The position numbers were made by a program, and so were the translations under genes. Source: an uncultured Roseibium sp. (GTDB lineage: Bacteria; Pseudomonadota; Alphaproteobacteria; Rhizobiales; Stappiaceae). From it: a DNA stretch of 64,000 bases. Location: assembly GCF_963675985.1 (NCBI RefSeq), contig NZ_OY780957.1, positions 62,001 to 126,000 on the forward strand, read 5' to 3'. Of the stretch, positions 8,176 to 18,102 are shown piece after piece; the first letter of the stretch is position 1, and every line of letters begins with the position of its first letter. The notes beneath the pieces are model-generated. The model was given only the letters and a program-made list of their open reading frames with translations, searched no databases and was not told the origin of the DNA.

Positions 8176-10998
8176 ATGGCCGGTCTTCCCCTTGCATTCG
8201 CTGCCCCCTGGGCGCTTGCGGCTCTGGTCCTGCTGCCGGTCATCTGGTGGCTGTTGCGCCTCATGCCGCCGCGGCCCCGGGAAGTTTCCTTCCCCCCGAC
8301 CCGGCTTCTGCTTGATATCGATGAACACGAGGAAACACCGCAGCGCAGCCCGTGGTGGCTGACCCTGCTTCGGCTCACGCTCGCCGCCTGTCTGATCCTG
8401 GCCCTTGCCGGACCGATCTGGCGGCCGGCCGAAGACGTCGACAGCGGAGACGGTGTCTTGTGGCTCCTTCTCGATAACGGCTGGACGTCTGCAAAAAGCT
8501 GGGACGAGCAGGTCGCCGCCGCCGAACAGCTGCTGACCGGTCTGGAAAACAAGAACCAGCCGGTCCTGTTCGCCGCGACTGCGGAAGGCCCCGCACAATC
8601 GCTTGTTCCCGCGACCGCGACGACGGCCCTTGAACGGCTGCGTGCCCTGCAGCCGCGCGCCTGGGTGCCGAACAGAAGCGAATTGATCGCCGGCCTGCGC
8701 AAGGCCGCCGGGACCACACCTCCCGGTGCCGTCATCTGGTTGAGCGACGGCACGCAACAAAACGCAGCCTCCCGGTTCCAGGAAGACCTCGCCTCCATTG
8801 CCGGCGATGCGCCGATCACCGTTCTGGAAGGCCTGCACACGCCGAAGGGATTGAAGGCGCTGTCCAACGACACGGACGCCTTGTCCATGACCGTCATTCG
8901 GCACCCGGACGACACGGCGCCCACGGTCGCCTTGCGCGCCCTCGACCTGAAGGGCCTGACGCTGAGCCAGACAGAGGCCGTGTTCGAGGGGACGGCCACT
9001 GAAACCGAGGCCCGTTTTGAACTGCCCAGCGAGCTGCGCAATGACATCGCACGGGTCGAAATCGTCGGCGAGAACGCCGCCGGTGCGGTGCAACTGGTCG
9101 ATGACAGCTGGCGTCGCAGAACGGTCGGTCTGGTGTCCGGGCAATCCGCGGACCTCGCTCAGCCGCTCCTGTCGCCGCTCTATTATCTGCAGCGGGCATT
9201 GAGCCCGTTTTCCGATATCCGTGTCCCGCGCGAGGCCGATCTTGCGGTCTCCATACCGGCCCTGCTGGATCAAGGTGTTTCCGTGCTTATCCTCGCCGAT
9301 GTCGGCCGCCTGCCCGACAATATCGTCAGGGAACTGGGCGACTGGATTTCCGGCGGCGGTATCCTGGTCCGTTTCGCAGGCCCGCGTATGGCCGGCGGAA
9401 CCGACGACCTGATCCCGGTTCCCTTGCGCAAGGGCGACAGGTCTCTTGGGGGAAGCCTGTCCTGGAAACAGCCGCAGCGGCTTGCCGACTTCACCGCAGA
9501 TTCGCCGTTTGCCGGTCTGAAGGTTCCCGCGGAGGTGACCGTCAGCCGCCAGGTGCTGGCCGAACCCACATCGGACCTGCCCGACCGCACATGGGCGACA
9601 CTGGAGGACGGAACACCTCTGGTCACCGCCGCTCCAAAGGGACGCGGCACGATCGTTCTGTTCCATGTCACCGGAGAATCCTCCTGGTCCAACCTGCCAC
9701 TGTCCGGCGTGTTCGTTGACATGCTGCGCCGGATCCTTGCGGTCTCGAATGTTGCTCCCCAGGGATCGCCGACAGGAGATGCCGGTGCTGCCGCGCAAAG
9801 CGTCCTGCCGCCGTTGCGCCTGCTCGACGGCTTCGGGCGGTTTTCGGCCCCGCCGCCGGAAGTGACGCCGGTTACCATGTCCGACTTCCGCGACGCACAC
9901 GCCAGCCGCAAGATCCCGCCCGGCCTATATGGCAGCGAGGACGGCTTCAGGGCGCTCAACCTGCTCAAAGAGGATGACACCCTGTCCCCTCTGGATACGG
10001 ATCAGCTCGGCGAAAACGCCACGGTTATCGGCTATCCCTCCTCCGACCCGGTTGATCTGCGCGCCACATTCTTCAGCCTGACCTTCCTGCTTCTGTTGGC
10101 GGACGCCCTGATCGTCATCCTGCTTGCCGGCGGTCTCAGCCGATTGCACCTGCGCCGATCCACCGCCGCCGTGGCGGTGGCATTCCTGGCGTTCGGCCTG
10201 CTTGGGGCGGCCATTCCGAAAGCGCAGGCACAGTCGAACTCCGATGACGTCCGCGCCCTGGAATCCACCCTCAAGACGCGGCTTGCCTATGTCATTACCG
10301 GCAATTCCCAGATCGACAATGCCAGCTCTGCCGGCCTTTACGGCCTGACCCAGTTCCTGACCGAACGGACGGCGCTTGAACCCGGGGAGCCGGTCGGCGT
10401 CGATATCGACCGCGACGAACTGTCGTTCTATTCCCTGCTCTACTGGCCGATCGATCCGGCGGCGGAAAAGCCGACCGACCGGACCATGGCGCGCATCGAT
10501 ACCTTCATGCGCAACGGCGGAACGATCCTGTTCGACACGCGCGATCAGCTCACCGCGTCGGCAAACAGTTTCGCCAACACGCCGGAAACCGCGAAACTGA
10601 GGGAAATCCTCAGCGGCCTCGACATTCCGCCGCTGGAGCCGGTGCCGCCGGATCACGTGCTGACAAAGGCCTTCTACCTGCTGGAAAGCTTCCCCGGCCG
10701 CTACGCCACTGGTCAGTTATGGGTCGAAAGCCTCGACGAAACGCCGACGGCCAGCGGCGAACGCCCGGTGCGGGCCGGAGACGGCGTGTCGCCGATCCTG
10801 ATCACCGGCAACGACTTCGCCGGCGCCTGGGCGATCGATGACACGGGCAATTTCATATTTCCCACGGTCCCGGACGATGCCGTGCAACGCGACTATGCCT
10901 TCCGGTCCGGAGTGAACATCGTCATGTACAGTCTGACCGGCAACTACAAGGCCGATCAGGTCCATATCCCGGCCCTTCTGGAACGGCTCGGACAATGA
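8176..10998 (+). CDS. BatA-N/DUF4159 membrane protein
   Basis: 940 aa. The N-terminus has the aerotolerance-regulator (BatA-type) double membrane segment: LAFAAPWALAALVLLPVIWWLLRL, then a PP-R-PREVSFPPTRLL motif, then a second span near residue 70. A large periplasmic or VWA-like region follows. Around residues 635-685 there are further spans (FFSLTFLLLLADALIVILLAGG and an AVAVAFLAFGLLGAA segment ending AQAQ). The C-terminal 240 residues are a DUF4159 domain (RLAYVITG, LSFYSLLYWPID, MRNGGTILFDTRDQ). It follows the DUF58 gene after one base and precedes the last operon member by 13 bases. Probably a structural envelope component acting with MoxR; function inferred from context. Confidence 0.9.
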   Translation: MAGLPLAFAAPWALAALVLLPVIWWLLRLMPPRPREVSFPPTRLLLDIDEHEETPQRSPWWLTLLRLTLAACLILALAGPIWRPAEDVDSGDGVLWLLLDNGWTSAKSWDEQVAAAEQLLTGLENKNQPVLFAATAEGPAQSLVPATATTALERLRALQPRAWVPNRSELIAGLRKAAGTTPPGAVIWLSDGTQQNAASRFQEDLASIAGDAPITVLEGLHTPKGLKALSNDTDALSMTVIRHPDDTAPTVALRALDLKGLTLSQTEAVFEGTATETEARFELPSELRNDIARVEIVGENAAGAVQLVDDSWRRRTVGLVSGQSADLAQPLLSPLYYLQRALSPFSDIRVPREADLAVSIPALLDQGVSVLILADVGRLPDNIVRELGDWISGGGILVRFAGPRMAGGTDDLIPVPLRKGDRSLGGSLSWKQPQRLADFTADSPFAGLKVPAEVTVSRQVLAEPTSDLPDRTWATLEDGTPLVTAAPKGRGTIVLFHVTGESSWSNLPLSGVFVDMLRRILAVSNVAPQGSPTGDAGAAAQSVLPPLRLLDGFGRFSAPPPEVTPVTMSDFRDAHASRKIPPGLYGSEDGFRALNLLKEDDTLSPLDTDQLGENATVIGYPSSDPVDLRATFFSLTFLLLLADALIVILLAGGLSRLHLRRSTAAVAVAFLAFGLLGAAIPKAQAQSNSDDVRALESTLKTRLAYVITGNSQIDNASSAGLYGLTQFLTERTALEPGEPVGVDIDRDELSFYSLLYWPIDPAAEKPTDRTMARIDTFMRNGGTILFDTRDQLTASANSFANTPETAKLREILSGLDIPPLEPVPPDHVLTKAFYLLESFPGRYATGQLWVESLDETPTASGERPVRAGDGVSPILITGNDFAGAWAIDDTGNFIFPTVPDDAVQRDYAFRSGVNIVMYSLTGNYKADQVHIPALLERLGQ

Positions 10999-11011
10999 GG
11001 AGACACCATTC

Positions 11012-13087
11012 ATGATCTGGTCCCTCTCCTTCGATCCGCTCATTCCGGTATGGGCGCTCGCCGCTGCGGTCCTGCTGGTTGCCGTTCTGGCAACGATCAC
11101 CGCCCTGATGCGCTTGCGAGGCTGGTTGCTGCGCGTCGCGACCATGGCCCTTGTGGTCCTGGCGCTCGCCAACCCGGCCATCGAACGCGAAAACCGTCAA
11201 CCGCTCTCCAGCGTGGTCGCCCTTGTCGTCGACAAGAGCCAGAGCCAGTTGCTCGCAGACCGCGCCGAAGAAACGGAAACAGCCGTTGCCGAACTGCAGA
11301 AACGCCTGGAAGCCCTGCCCGGCTTCGAGGTCCGGCGCATCGAGGCGAAGAACGCCGGAAACGGCGACGGGACCGCTCTGTTCCGCTCACTCGCCGACGG
11401 TCTGTCCGACGTTCCGCCCGACCGGGTCGGCGGCGCGATCCTCGTCACCGACGGCCAGGTGCACGATGTGCCAGCCAACCCCGGAAGCCTGGGCTTCAAT
11501 GCCCCTATCCACGGACTGATCACCGGAACGGCGGATGAGCGGGACCGGCGCCTCATCCTGCACAAGGCGCCAAGGTTCGGGCTCGTCGGTTCGGAGCAGA
11601 TCATCTCGGTCCGCGTCGTCGACCACGGACGGGATACCCGGCCGACGGGGCGTGTGCGCCTGATCATCAGCAGGGACGGCGCAGTGATCAGCGAGCGTAA
11701 CGCATCGCTCGGCGAGACCATCGACATTCCGGTGGAGATCGCCCATGGCGGCGACAACATCTTCGAATTCGAGGCGGAAGCGCTGGACGGCGAATTGACC
11801 ACGCTCAACAACAAGGCGGTCGTCACCGTCGACGGCATCCGGGAAAACCTGCGCGTACTCCTGGTATCCGGGTCGCCCCATGCAGGCGAGCGAACCTGGC
11901 GCAATCTTCTGAAATCGGACGCTTCGGTCGATCTCGTGCATTTCACCATCCTGCGTCCACCGGAAAAGCAGGACGGAACGCCGATCAACCAGCTGTCCCT
12001 GATCGCCTTTCCGACCCGTGAGCTGTTCTCGGTCAAGATCGACGAGTTCGATCTGATCATCTTTGACCGCTATGTGCGTCGTGGCGTGCTGCCGATGCTC
12101 TATTTCGACAACATCGCCCGTTTCGTACGGGACGGCGGGGCCGTGCTTCTGGCCGGCGGACCCGACTATGCGGAGGCCGGCAGCCTGTACCGCACACCGC
12201 TGGCCCCGATCCTTCCGGCCCGCCCGACAGGCGAAATCCTGGAAGAGCCCTATCATGCCGAAGTCGCGGATCTGGGAAGCCGGCACCCCGTGACCCGGGG
12301 GCTTCCCGGCGCAACGGCCACCCCCCCCAACTGGAGCCGCTGGTTCCGACTGGTCGATACGGAGGTCGATTCGGGCCAGACGCTCATGACCGGCCCCGAC
12401 GACAAGCCGCTCCTGGTGCTCAATCGCGAGGGCGAGGGCCGTGTCGCCATGCTCCTGTCCGACCATGTCTGGCTGTGGGCACGAGGCTACGAAGGCGGCG
12501 GGCCGCATGTGCCGTTGCTGCGCCGTCTCGCCCACTGGCTGATGAAGGAACCGGATCTGGAGGAAGAGGCCCTGCGGGTTTCCATGCGCGGTCCGGAACT
12601 GATCATCGAGCGCCAATCCCTGGGCGAGACCATAGATGAGGTTACTGTCACGTCTCCGTCGGGCAAGGAAACGCCAGTCGCCATGACGGAAGGCGATCCC
12701 GGACTGTGGCGCGGGTCCATGACGACCACGGAAACCGGCCTGTTCACGGTCACCGAAGGCGACAAGACGGCTCTGGTTCATGCCGGACCGCAAAACCCGA
12801 AGGAATATACCGACGTTCTGTCGACGACATCCGTGCTCGAGTCCACTAGCCTGGTCACGGGTGGCGTCACACGTCGCCTGTCCGATCTTGGCGGTGGACA
12901 GGACGTACCGCGCATCGTGCCGCTTCGTCAGGCGGCGTCCTACGCGGGAACCGGCTGGATCGGCTTGAAGACGACGAACGCCAGCGTGCTGAACGGGATC
13001 GACCGGTATCCGTTGTTCCTCGGCCTCATCGGGCTGGCGGTTCTGCTCGGGGCCCTGTCGCTGACCTGGTACCGGGAAGGCCGGTAG
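11012..13087 (+). CDS. Large membrane protein of the MoxR/DUF58 operon (glutamine amidotransferase-like fold)
   Basis: 691 aa. Two N-terminal membrane spans (about residues 10-30 and 35-55) and one C-terminal span (LFLGLIGLAVLLGALSL) anchor a large extracytoplasmic region. The middle contains a ThuA/class I amidotransferase-like stretch (FDLIIFDRY, FVRDGGAVLLAGGPDYAEAGS, RHPVTRGLPG, GRVAMLLSDHVWLWARGYEGGGPH). No catalytic Cys triad was recognised, so this is likely a structural version of the fold. It ends the operon and faces a GNAT gene 6 bases away on the other strand. It is the usual fourth member of this cluster in alphaproteobacteria; biochemical role unknown. Confidence 0.85.
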   Translation: MIWSLSFDPLIPVWALAAAVLLVAVLATITALMRLRGWLLRVATMALVVLALANPAIERENRQPLSSVVALVVDKSQSQLLADRAEETETAVAELQKRLEALPGFEVRRIEAKNAGNGDGTALFRSLADGLSDVPPDRVGGAILVTDGQVHDVPANPGSLGFNAPIHGLITGTADERDRRLILHKAPRFGLVGSEQIISVRVVDHGRDTRPTGRVRLIISRDGAVISERNASLGETIDIPVEIAHGGDNIFEFEAEALDGELTTLNNKAVVTVDGIRENLRVLLVSGSPHAGERTWRNLLKSDASVDLVHFTILRPPEKQDGTPINQLSLIAFPTRELFSVKIDEFDLIIFDRYVRRGVLPMLYFDNIARFVRDGGAVLLAGGPDYAEAGSLYRTPLAPILPARPTGEILEEPYHAEVADLGSRHPVTRGLPGATATPPNWSRWFRLVDTEVDSGQTLMTGPDDKPLLVLNREGEGRVAMLLSDHVWLWARGYEGGGPHVPLLRRLAHWLMKEPDLEEEALRVSMRGPELIIERQSLGETIDEVTVTSPSGKETPVAMTEGDPGLWRGSMTTTETGLFTVTEGDKTALVHAGPQNPKEYTDVLSTTSVLESTSLVTGGVTRRLSDLGGGQDVPRIVPLRQAASYAGTGWIGLKTTNASVLNGIDRYPLFLGLIGLAVLLGALSLTWYREGR

Positions 13088-13093
13088 CCGCGA

Positions 13094-13588
13094 TCAGCGG
13101 CCGCCACGCACCTGCCCGCTCGGCGGCTCACTGCCGTTGAGCGGTGCAATCAGCACCCGCGCCGGATCGACCGGGCCGGGCAGTTGAACGGAGCCGAACG
13201 CGACCTGCCGGAACCCCATGGGGCCGTAATAGGGGGCATCCCCAACCAGCAGGATGGCCGTTTCGCCAGCCGCCGTGGAGGCATCGATGGCGGTTCGCAG
13301 CAGCAGCTTCCCAAGCCCCCGATTCTTGAATTCAGGTGCCACCGTCAGGGGACCGAGCAACAGGGCCGGCGTGGTGCCGATGGTGATCGGCGTAAGGCGC
13401 ACGGATCCGGCCAGGGTCGGACCGGACAAACCGACGAAGCTCAAGGAAGGCAAATGCGGAACGCCTTCGCGGATCCGGAAGGCTGTCCGCGCAAACCGTC
13501 CCGGACCGAACGCTGCGGCCTGAAGGGCGTCAATCTCTGCCGTGTCTGCGGCAACTTCGAGACGAATGAACCAATTTTCGGATTTCAT
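13094..13588 (-). CDS. GNAT-family N-acetyltransferase
   Basis: 164 aa from the ATG at 13588, preceded by AGGAAA; a TTG six codons upstream is less likely. Typical GNAT core: LSFVGLSGPTLAGSVRLTPI (strands 2-3), LLGPLTVAPEFKNRGLGKLLLR (acetyl-CoA loop, R-x-x-G-x-G/A form N-R-G-L-G-K) and ILLVGDAPYYGPMGF (strand 5). This is the YhbS-like subgroup, substrate unknown. Convergent with the MoxR operon. Confidence 0.88.
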   Translation of the reverse strand: MKSENWFIRLEVAADTAEIDALQAAAFGPGRFARTAFRIREGVPHLPSLSFVGLSGPTLAGSVRLTPITIGTTPALLLGPLTVAPEFKNRGLGKLLLRTAIDASTAAGETAILLVGDAPYYGPMGFRQVAFGSVQLPGPVDPARVLIAPLNGSEPPSGQVRGGR

Positions 13589-13685
13589 GTGGCATTTTCC
13601 TGGCAAGCAAAACGGAACTCGCGCCTGCCTTCATGCCCTGCCTTGAGAATAACGTAAGGGAGGACCGGTCAGCCGCGACGGAACA

Positions 13686-13703
13686 GACGAGAAATGTCTC
13701 GTC
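13686..13703. other. Perfect hairpin/palindrome in the 378-base GNAT-GST intergenic region
   Basis: GACGAGA-AATG-TCTCGTC is a perfect 7-base stem with a 4-base loop, about 95 bases upstream of the GNAT start and 260 upstream of the glutathione transferase start. The rest of 13589-13966 shows no convincing gene. The palindrome could be a repressor site for either divergent gene or an mRNA hairpin; nothing in the sequence decides. Confidence 0.3.
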
Positions 13704-13966
13704 GGCTGCTTCGTCGTCGCAATGTGGAACCGGTCGTCATCGGCTTTACGTCACTTTCCATCGGCGGTCTTTGCCAAAAGTGGATCGCCGATAGCACGTA
13801 AGATGGCGGCCGGTCCAGCGTATTTTTTCGCGCACACCAGAAAAGGCGGGGTTCCCATCCTTCCGCTACCGACTGTCCACCAGAGGGAAACACACCATTC
13901 AAACTGTTGATTTTCCCCGGTTTCGAGCCACATTGTTCAGGAAACGCAAGAGAATTGGGGTTTATC

Positions 13967-14938
13967 ATGGGTTTGTTGGTCGACGGCGTCTGGAAGGACC
14001 AATGGTACGATACGAAGTCCAGCGGCGGGCGATTCGTGCGCAAGGAGTCCGCTTTTCGGAACTGGATCACGACGGACGGCAGTGCAGGCCCGAGCGGAAC
14101 CGAAGGGTTCAAGGCGGAAGCAGACCGCTATCATCTGTTCGTTTCGCTGGCCTGTCCCTGGGCCCACCGAACCCTGATCTTCCGCAAGCTGAAAGGCCTG
14201 GAGGATCTGATACCGGTCACGGCCGTCGAACCTCTGATGCTGGAAAACGGCTGGACCTTCAGGACACCGGATCCGGTCACCGGTTCTAACTATGCCTGGC
14301 AGATCTATGTGAAGGCCGACCCGAACTATAACGGCCGGGCGACCGTTCCGATCCTGTGGGACAAGAAAACCGGCACCATCGTCAACAACGAATCCGCCGA
14401 AATCATCCGCATGTTCAACAGCGCCTTCAACGACCTGACCGGGTCACGCTCCGACTACTACCCGGCCGATCTGCGCAGCGAAATCGACCGGATCAACGAC
14501 CGGGTCTATGACGGCGTGAACAACGGCGTCTACAGGGCCGGTTTCGCCACCACGCAGCAAGCCTATGAAGAAGCCGTCACAGAGGTTTTCGACACGCTGG
14601 ACTGGCTGGACGATCTTCTGGGGACCCGGCGCTACCTTGCTGGAGACCGCCTGACGGAGGCCGACTGGCGCCTGTTCACGACCCTTATCCGGTTCGATGC
14701 CGTCTATGTCGGGCACTTCAAATGCAATCTCCGCCGCATCGCCGACTACCCGAACCTGTCGAATTTCCTTCGGGACCTCTACCAGACACCGGGTGTTGAC
14801 GAGACGGTCGACCTGGCGACCATCAAGCAGCATTATTACGGCTCGCACGGCTCCATCAATCCGAACGGGATCGTACCGGCCGGACCGGATCTCGACTTCG
14901 ATGCCCCTCACGACCGGGACCGGCTCAAGGCCGCCTGA
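13967..14938 (+). CDS. Glutathionyl-hydroquinone reductase (Omega/Xi-class glutathione transferase)
   Basis: 323 aa. The start at MGLLVDGVWKDQWYDT matches the family N-terminus; the frame is open for another 20 codons but only with a TTG. The catalytic motif is SLACPWAHRTLI near residue 45 (Cys-Pro-Trp-Ala), with NNESAEIIRMFN in the thioredoxin-like half and GDRLTEADWRLFTTLIRFD-VYVGHFKCN in the helical half. This is the YqjG/ECM4 signature. It reduces glutathionyl-hydroquinones with release of GSSG and is cytoplasmic. Stands alone. Confidence 0.92.
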   Translation: MGLLVDGVWKDQWYDTKSSGGRFVRKESAFRNWITTDGSAGPSGTEGFKAEADRYHLFVSLACPWAHRTLIFRKLKGLEDLIPVTAVEPLMLENGWTFRTPDPVTGSNYAWQIYVKADPNYNGRATVPILWDKKTGTIVNNESAEIIRMFNSAFNDLTGSRSDYYPADLRSEIDRINDRVYDGVNNGVYRAGFATTQQAYEEAVTEVFDTLDWLDDLLGTRRYLAGDRLTEADWRLFTTLIRFDAVYVGHFKCNLRRIADYPNLSNFLRDLYQTPGVDETVDLATIKQHYYGSHGSINPNGIVPAGPDLDFDAPHDRDRLKAA

Positions 14939-15131
14939 CGTTCCGGCGGCGGATGTTTGACGAAGCCGATGCAGCGACAGAATTGCGGGAAAACGAACTT
15001 CGCCGCAATTGCGCGAATGTCGGCTTGGGAGAGCGATAAGAGGTACTGTATTTGGCCGATTTCAATGCTGGCATTACAAAAGTGTCGTAAACGCGTTTGA
15101 AAGACCAAACTTCGGGACAGAGGCACGAAGC

Positions 15132-15548
15132 ATGATCTCCTACATCACAGTCGGTGCGGATGATCTCGCACGCGCCGAAAGATTCTATTCCGCGTTCCTG
15201 CCGGCCCTTGGTTATGAATTTGAGGAGGGGTCTGAGGGACTGAGCTACGTGCTACCCGTACACCCCGGTCAATCTCCCGTGTTGCCTGACTTTTACGTCA
15301 AGCCACCCTACGATGGGCGACCGGCCTCGGCCGGTAACGGCGCCATGGTTGCATTTGAGGCGCGCAATCAAAAGCAGGTTCGGGACCTCCACGCCGCCGC
15401 GCTTCTCGCAGGTGGTTCCGACGAGGGGCAGCCGGGCTTTCGCGGGTCTTACGGACCTCGGTTCTATGTTGGCTACCTGCGCGACCCTCAAGGCAACAAG
15501 ATCGCCCTCTTCTCCAGCGATCCGAATGAACCGGGACGAGACGGATAG
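15132..15548 (+). CDS. VOC-family (glyoxalase/dioxygenase fold) protein
   Basis: 138 aa. The start at MISYITVGADDLARAERFYSAF is the classic first beta-alpha unit of VOC proteins, and it ends with YVGYLRDPQGNKIALFS, the last metal-ligand region. No substrate can be assigned. The frame runs 41 codons further upstream, but the ATG at 15132 fits the family. A single gene with 183 bases of unremarkable sequence before it. Confidence 0.88.
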   Translation: MISYITVGADDLARAERFYSAFLPALGYEFEEGSEGLSYVLPVHPGQSPVLPDFYVKPPYDGRPASAGNGAMVAFEARNQKQVRDLHAAALLAGGSDEGQPGFRGSYGPRFYVGYLRDPQGNKIALFSSDPNEPGRDG

Positions 15549-15656
15549 TGCCGGACACACGGGTTGAAAAAGCCATTCGGCACATCTCGGAAGATCGGTG
15601 TAACGGGTTTAAAGCCGTGACCTGTCTGTCATGAGACCTGCCCCTGAATATCCTCG

Positions 15657-16154
15657 TTACCAATAACCGCCAGCAATTCCGTCCCGGGGGCGGTCACCGG
15701 CACAGAATTCCATGATCCGTTCCCGGGAGGCCCGGGTCGTGTCCTGCGGCAGGGCCTGGGGATCGAAAAAGCGGGCGTCCCGGATCTCGGCGTTGGGCTT
15801 CAGATAGGTTTCGCCCGCTTTCCATCCGGTCACTTCGAAAAGACCGACGTGATCGCGGCCAAAGCTTTCCCGATTAAGATAAAATCCGAGCAGGTGCGGT
15901 TCCACCGTCGTGGAAATCCCCACTTCTTCGTGTAGCTCACGCTTCGCCGCATCCGTCAACATTTCACCACCATCCACGCCTCCCCCCGGCAGATACCATC
16001 CCGGCAGGTAGGTGTGGTGAACAAGCAAGACATGATCGTGGGCATCCCGCACGATCACCCGCACGCCGAGGGAGAACGGATTGCGCAGCAAGGCCTGGCC
16101 GTAGATCAAACGTTTGGTCAGGGACCGGGGCAGGAAGGAAAGCAGTTTCAACAT
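15657..16154 (-). CDS. Nudix hydrolase
   Basis: 165 aa from the ATG at 16154. Nudix box GGGVDGGEMLTDAAKRELHEEVGI lies in the first half, preceded by HTYLPGWYLPGG. The N-terminus FLPRSLTKRLIYGQALLRNPFSLGVRVIVRD is seen in DNA-mismatch/NTP Nudix relatives of alphaproteobacteria. Substrate unknown. The open frame reaches further upstream to 16253, but those codons look non-native. Confidence 0.87.
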   Translation of the reverse strand: MLKLLSFLPRSLTKRLIYGQALLRNPFSLGVRVIVRDAHDHVLLVHHTYLPGWYLPGGGVDGGEMLTDAAKRELHEEVGISTTVEPHLLGFYLNRESFGRDHVGLFEVTGWKAGETYLKPNAEIRDARFFDPQALPQDTTRASRERIMEFCAGDRPRDGIAGGYW

Positions 16155-16366
16155 GGGTCCACGACGCGAAAAACAAAGGCTTCCAAAGCGTATACCCGCT
16201 GTTAACCCATGCAACCAATGCAGGGCTGCCACGCTAAATATTGCACTACACAATAGGCAGGAAGATGACTATTTGAGCAGCAGATTGATTACGAAGCAGG
16301 CAACTGCAGGATAAATGCGGCGCGTCCCCATCGACAAAACAGCCGTACCAAAAAAGAGAACAGATC

Positions 16367-16483
16367 ATGCTGAGCACATTCTTTACCCGTCGCCGCCGCC
16401 CGCGGTCCTTCCACTGGAAGCCGTCTGTCGATCTGACCAATCCCCGGATTGCAGCGATCCTGATGACGTTCCCGAGCAACTGA
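16367..16483 (+). CDS. Possible 38-residue basic small protein
   Basis: ATG at 16367 preceded by AGAGAACAGATC. The product begins with a hydrophobic-then-arginine start (MLSTFFTRRRRPR) and ends TFPSN. It lies alone in the 446-base gap between the Nudix and phosphoesterase genes. The segment downstream (16546-16578) can form a stem of ACGGCGC with GCGCCGT around a loop, followed by TTTGCTTT, which would suit a weak terminator. No homologue recognised; the call rests on position and an arginine-rich composition only. Confidence 0.35.
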   Translation: MLSTFFTRRRRPRSFHWKPSVDLTNPRIAAILMTFPSN

Positions 16484-16600
16484 CGCTCGCAAAACCGGTC
16501 TCTTGCAAACGGAGTTCCGGTTCCTGAAAAAGCATTGTCTTCAATACGGCGCCGCGTTTTTCCTTGACGCAGCGCCGTTTGCTTTGATGATGCGAGCACA

Positions 16601-17524
16601 ATGCTGAAACTTGCTCACCTTTCCGACCCACATCTGGGTCCTCTTCCCGATCCGAAGCTGCTCCAGCTCTTCTCGAAACGGATTCTCGGCTACCTGAACT
16701 GGCGCACGCACCGCTCCAGGGTGATGGGCGGGAACGCGCTCGACCAGCTCATTGCGGACATGCAGGCCCAGAACCCCGATCACATCGCGATCACGGGCGA
16801 CCTGGTCAACATCGCCCTGCCGCTGGAAATCATCGGCGCGCGGCACTGGCTGGACGAAGTCGGTCCTCCGGACCAGGTTTCCGTCGTTCCGGGCAACCAC
16901 GACGCCTATGTCCCAGGCGCTCTGAAGAAAGCCAGGGAAGCCTGGAAGCCCTACATGATGGCGGATACCGGCTCCGAAGAGCCGAAAGAGGTCGGCTTTC
17001 CCTATGTGCGCCGCCGTGGCGATGTCGCCATCATCGGCGTTTCGACCGCCCGTGCAACCGGACCGTGGTTCGCCACAGGTCGGGTCGGCAGTCGCCAGGC
17101 GCGCGAACTGCGCCGGATCCTGACCGATCTCGGCCAGGAACGCCTGTTCCGGGTTGTCCTTATCCATCACCCGCCGTTCCGCAAAGCCACCCACTGGCAC
17201 AAGCGCCTGTCCGATGCCTCTAGGGTCCGGGCGGTGTTGAAGCGTGCAGGCGCCGAACTCGTCCTGCATGGGCATACCCATGTCGACAGCAGAGCTGAAA
17301 TCGAAGGCCCGGCCGGGCCGATTCCGGTGATCGGAGTGCCTTCGGCAACGAATGCGCCGGGCGGCAAGAAACCGGCCGCGCGCTACAATCTGTTTGCAAT
17401 TTCCCGAAACGAAAACGGCTGGTCCTGCGCCTTCACCGAACGCGGGTTCAGTACCCCCGGCGAGCCGATAGCAGAGCTGTTCACGACCGACCTGAAGATT
17501 CCTGCGGCAATCGAAAGGCGCTAA
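16601..17524 (+). CDS. Calcineurin-like metallophosphoesterase
   Basis: 307 aa. All metal motifs are present in order: LAHLSDPHLG (D-x-H) at residues 4-13, HIAITGDLVN (GD), VVPGNHD (GNHD) near residue 103, a VVLIHHPPF and LVLHGHTHVD (GHTH) near residue 225. This resembles class III phosphodiesterases of the CpdA/Icc type, but substrate cannot be read from sequence. Its last four bases overlap the end of the convergent gene that follows. Confidence 0.92.
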   Translation: MLKLAHLSDPHLGPLPDPKLLQLFSKRILGYLNWRTHRSRVMGGNALDQLIADMQAQNPDHIAITGDLVNIALPLEIIGARHWLDEVGPPDQVSVVPGNHDAYVPGALKKAREAWKPYMMADTGSEEPKEVGFPYVRRRGDVAIIGVSTARATGPWFATGRVGSRQARELRRILTDLGQERLFRVVLIHHPPFRKATHWHKRLSDASRVRAVLKRAGAELVLHGHTHVDSRAEIEGPAGPIPVIGVPSATNAPGGKKPAARYNLFAISRNENGWSCAFTERGFSTPGEPIAELFTTDLKIPAAIERR

Positions 17525-18102
17525 AGCGGATTGGCAAACCACGCGTAGGCAACCAGGCCGGCGGCACCGGCAGCAAGCCCGACGATGAATGCCCCGAACG
17601 CCGCGCCCCAGGAAACCCGGGACTTCGATCCTTCCGACTCGGCCACCCCGACGGCAACCTGGCGAAGGCGGTTGTTCAGCCAATCGCCTTCAAGTGCCTT
17701 TTCCCGTTCCAGGATCCGTTCCGCGATATACTCCGTCAGGCAGTCGGCCATATCGTCTACTTCGGCCGTTTCCAGGATAACCACCCGGCCGAGCCGTGTA
17801 TCCTTCACGAACCGGTAGGTTCGCTGGTCGCCCGCCATCACCACATGACCGGTGACGTCGATCCAGAATCGCGGCGTGGACCCGGCGACAATCTGCAACG
17901 TGAACTGATCGTCGTCTTCAGGAATTTCCTTGAAGACATCCTTCATTTCGTCGGCCAGCATTTCCAGCCGGGCCCGTTCGCTGTCCTGCAGCTCAACGAC
18001 CACGTCGGAGCGCTCGACTTCCCCGAGCTGAACCTTGCGGATCGCATCGCGCAATGACCTGACCCGCGTGTGCGGAACCACGTTATCCTGCATTTCTGAC
18101 AT
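17521..18102 (-). CDS. Conserved hypothetical protein with C-terminal membrane anchor
   Basis: 193 aa from the ATG at 18102 (MSEMQDNVV); the frame is open to 18156. Residues 1 to about 150 are soluble and acidic (segments DMKDVFKEIPEDDDQF and FWIDVTGHVVMAGDQRTYRFV). The last about 25 residues (WGAAFGAFIVGLAAGAAGLVAYAWFA) are one membrane span, so the protein is probably a tail-anchored or C-tail inner-membrane protein facing the cytoplasm. No function recognised. Confidence 0.75.
   Translation of the reverse strand: MSEMQDNVVPHTRVRSLRDAIRKVQLGEVERSDVVVELQDSERARLEMLADEMKDVFKEIPEDDDQFTLQIVAGSTPRFWIDVTGHVVMAGDQRTYRFVKDTRLGRVVILETAEVDDMADCLTEYIAERILEREKALEGDWLNNRLRQVAVGVAESEGSKSRVSWGAAFGAFIVGLAAGAAGLVAYAWFANPL

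Noticed and set aside
7783..9900. 705-codon open frame antisense to the DUF58 and BatA/DUF4159 genes
   Set aside because: Runs across a gene boundary on the other strand and shows no domain; typical GC-rich shadow.
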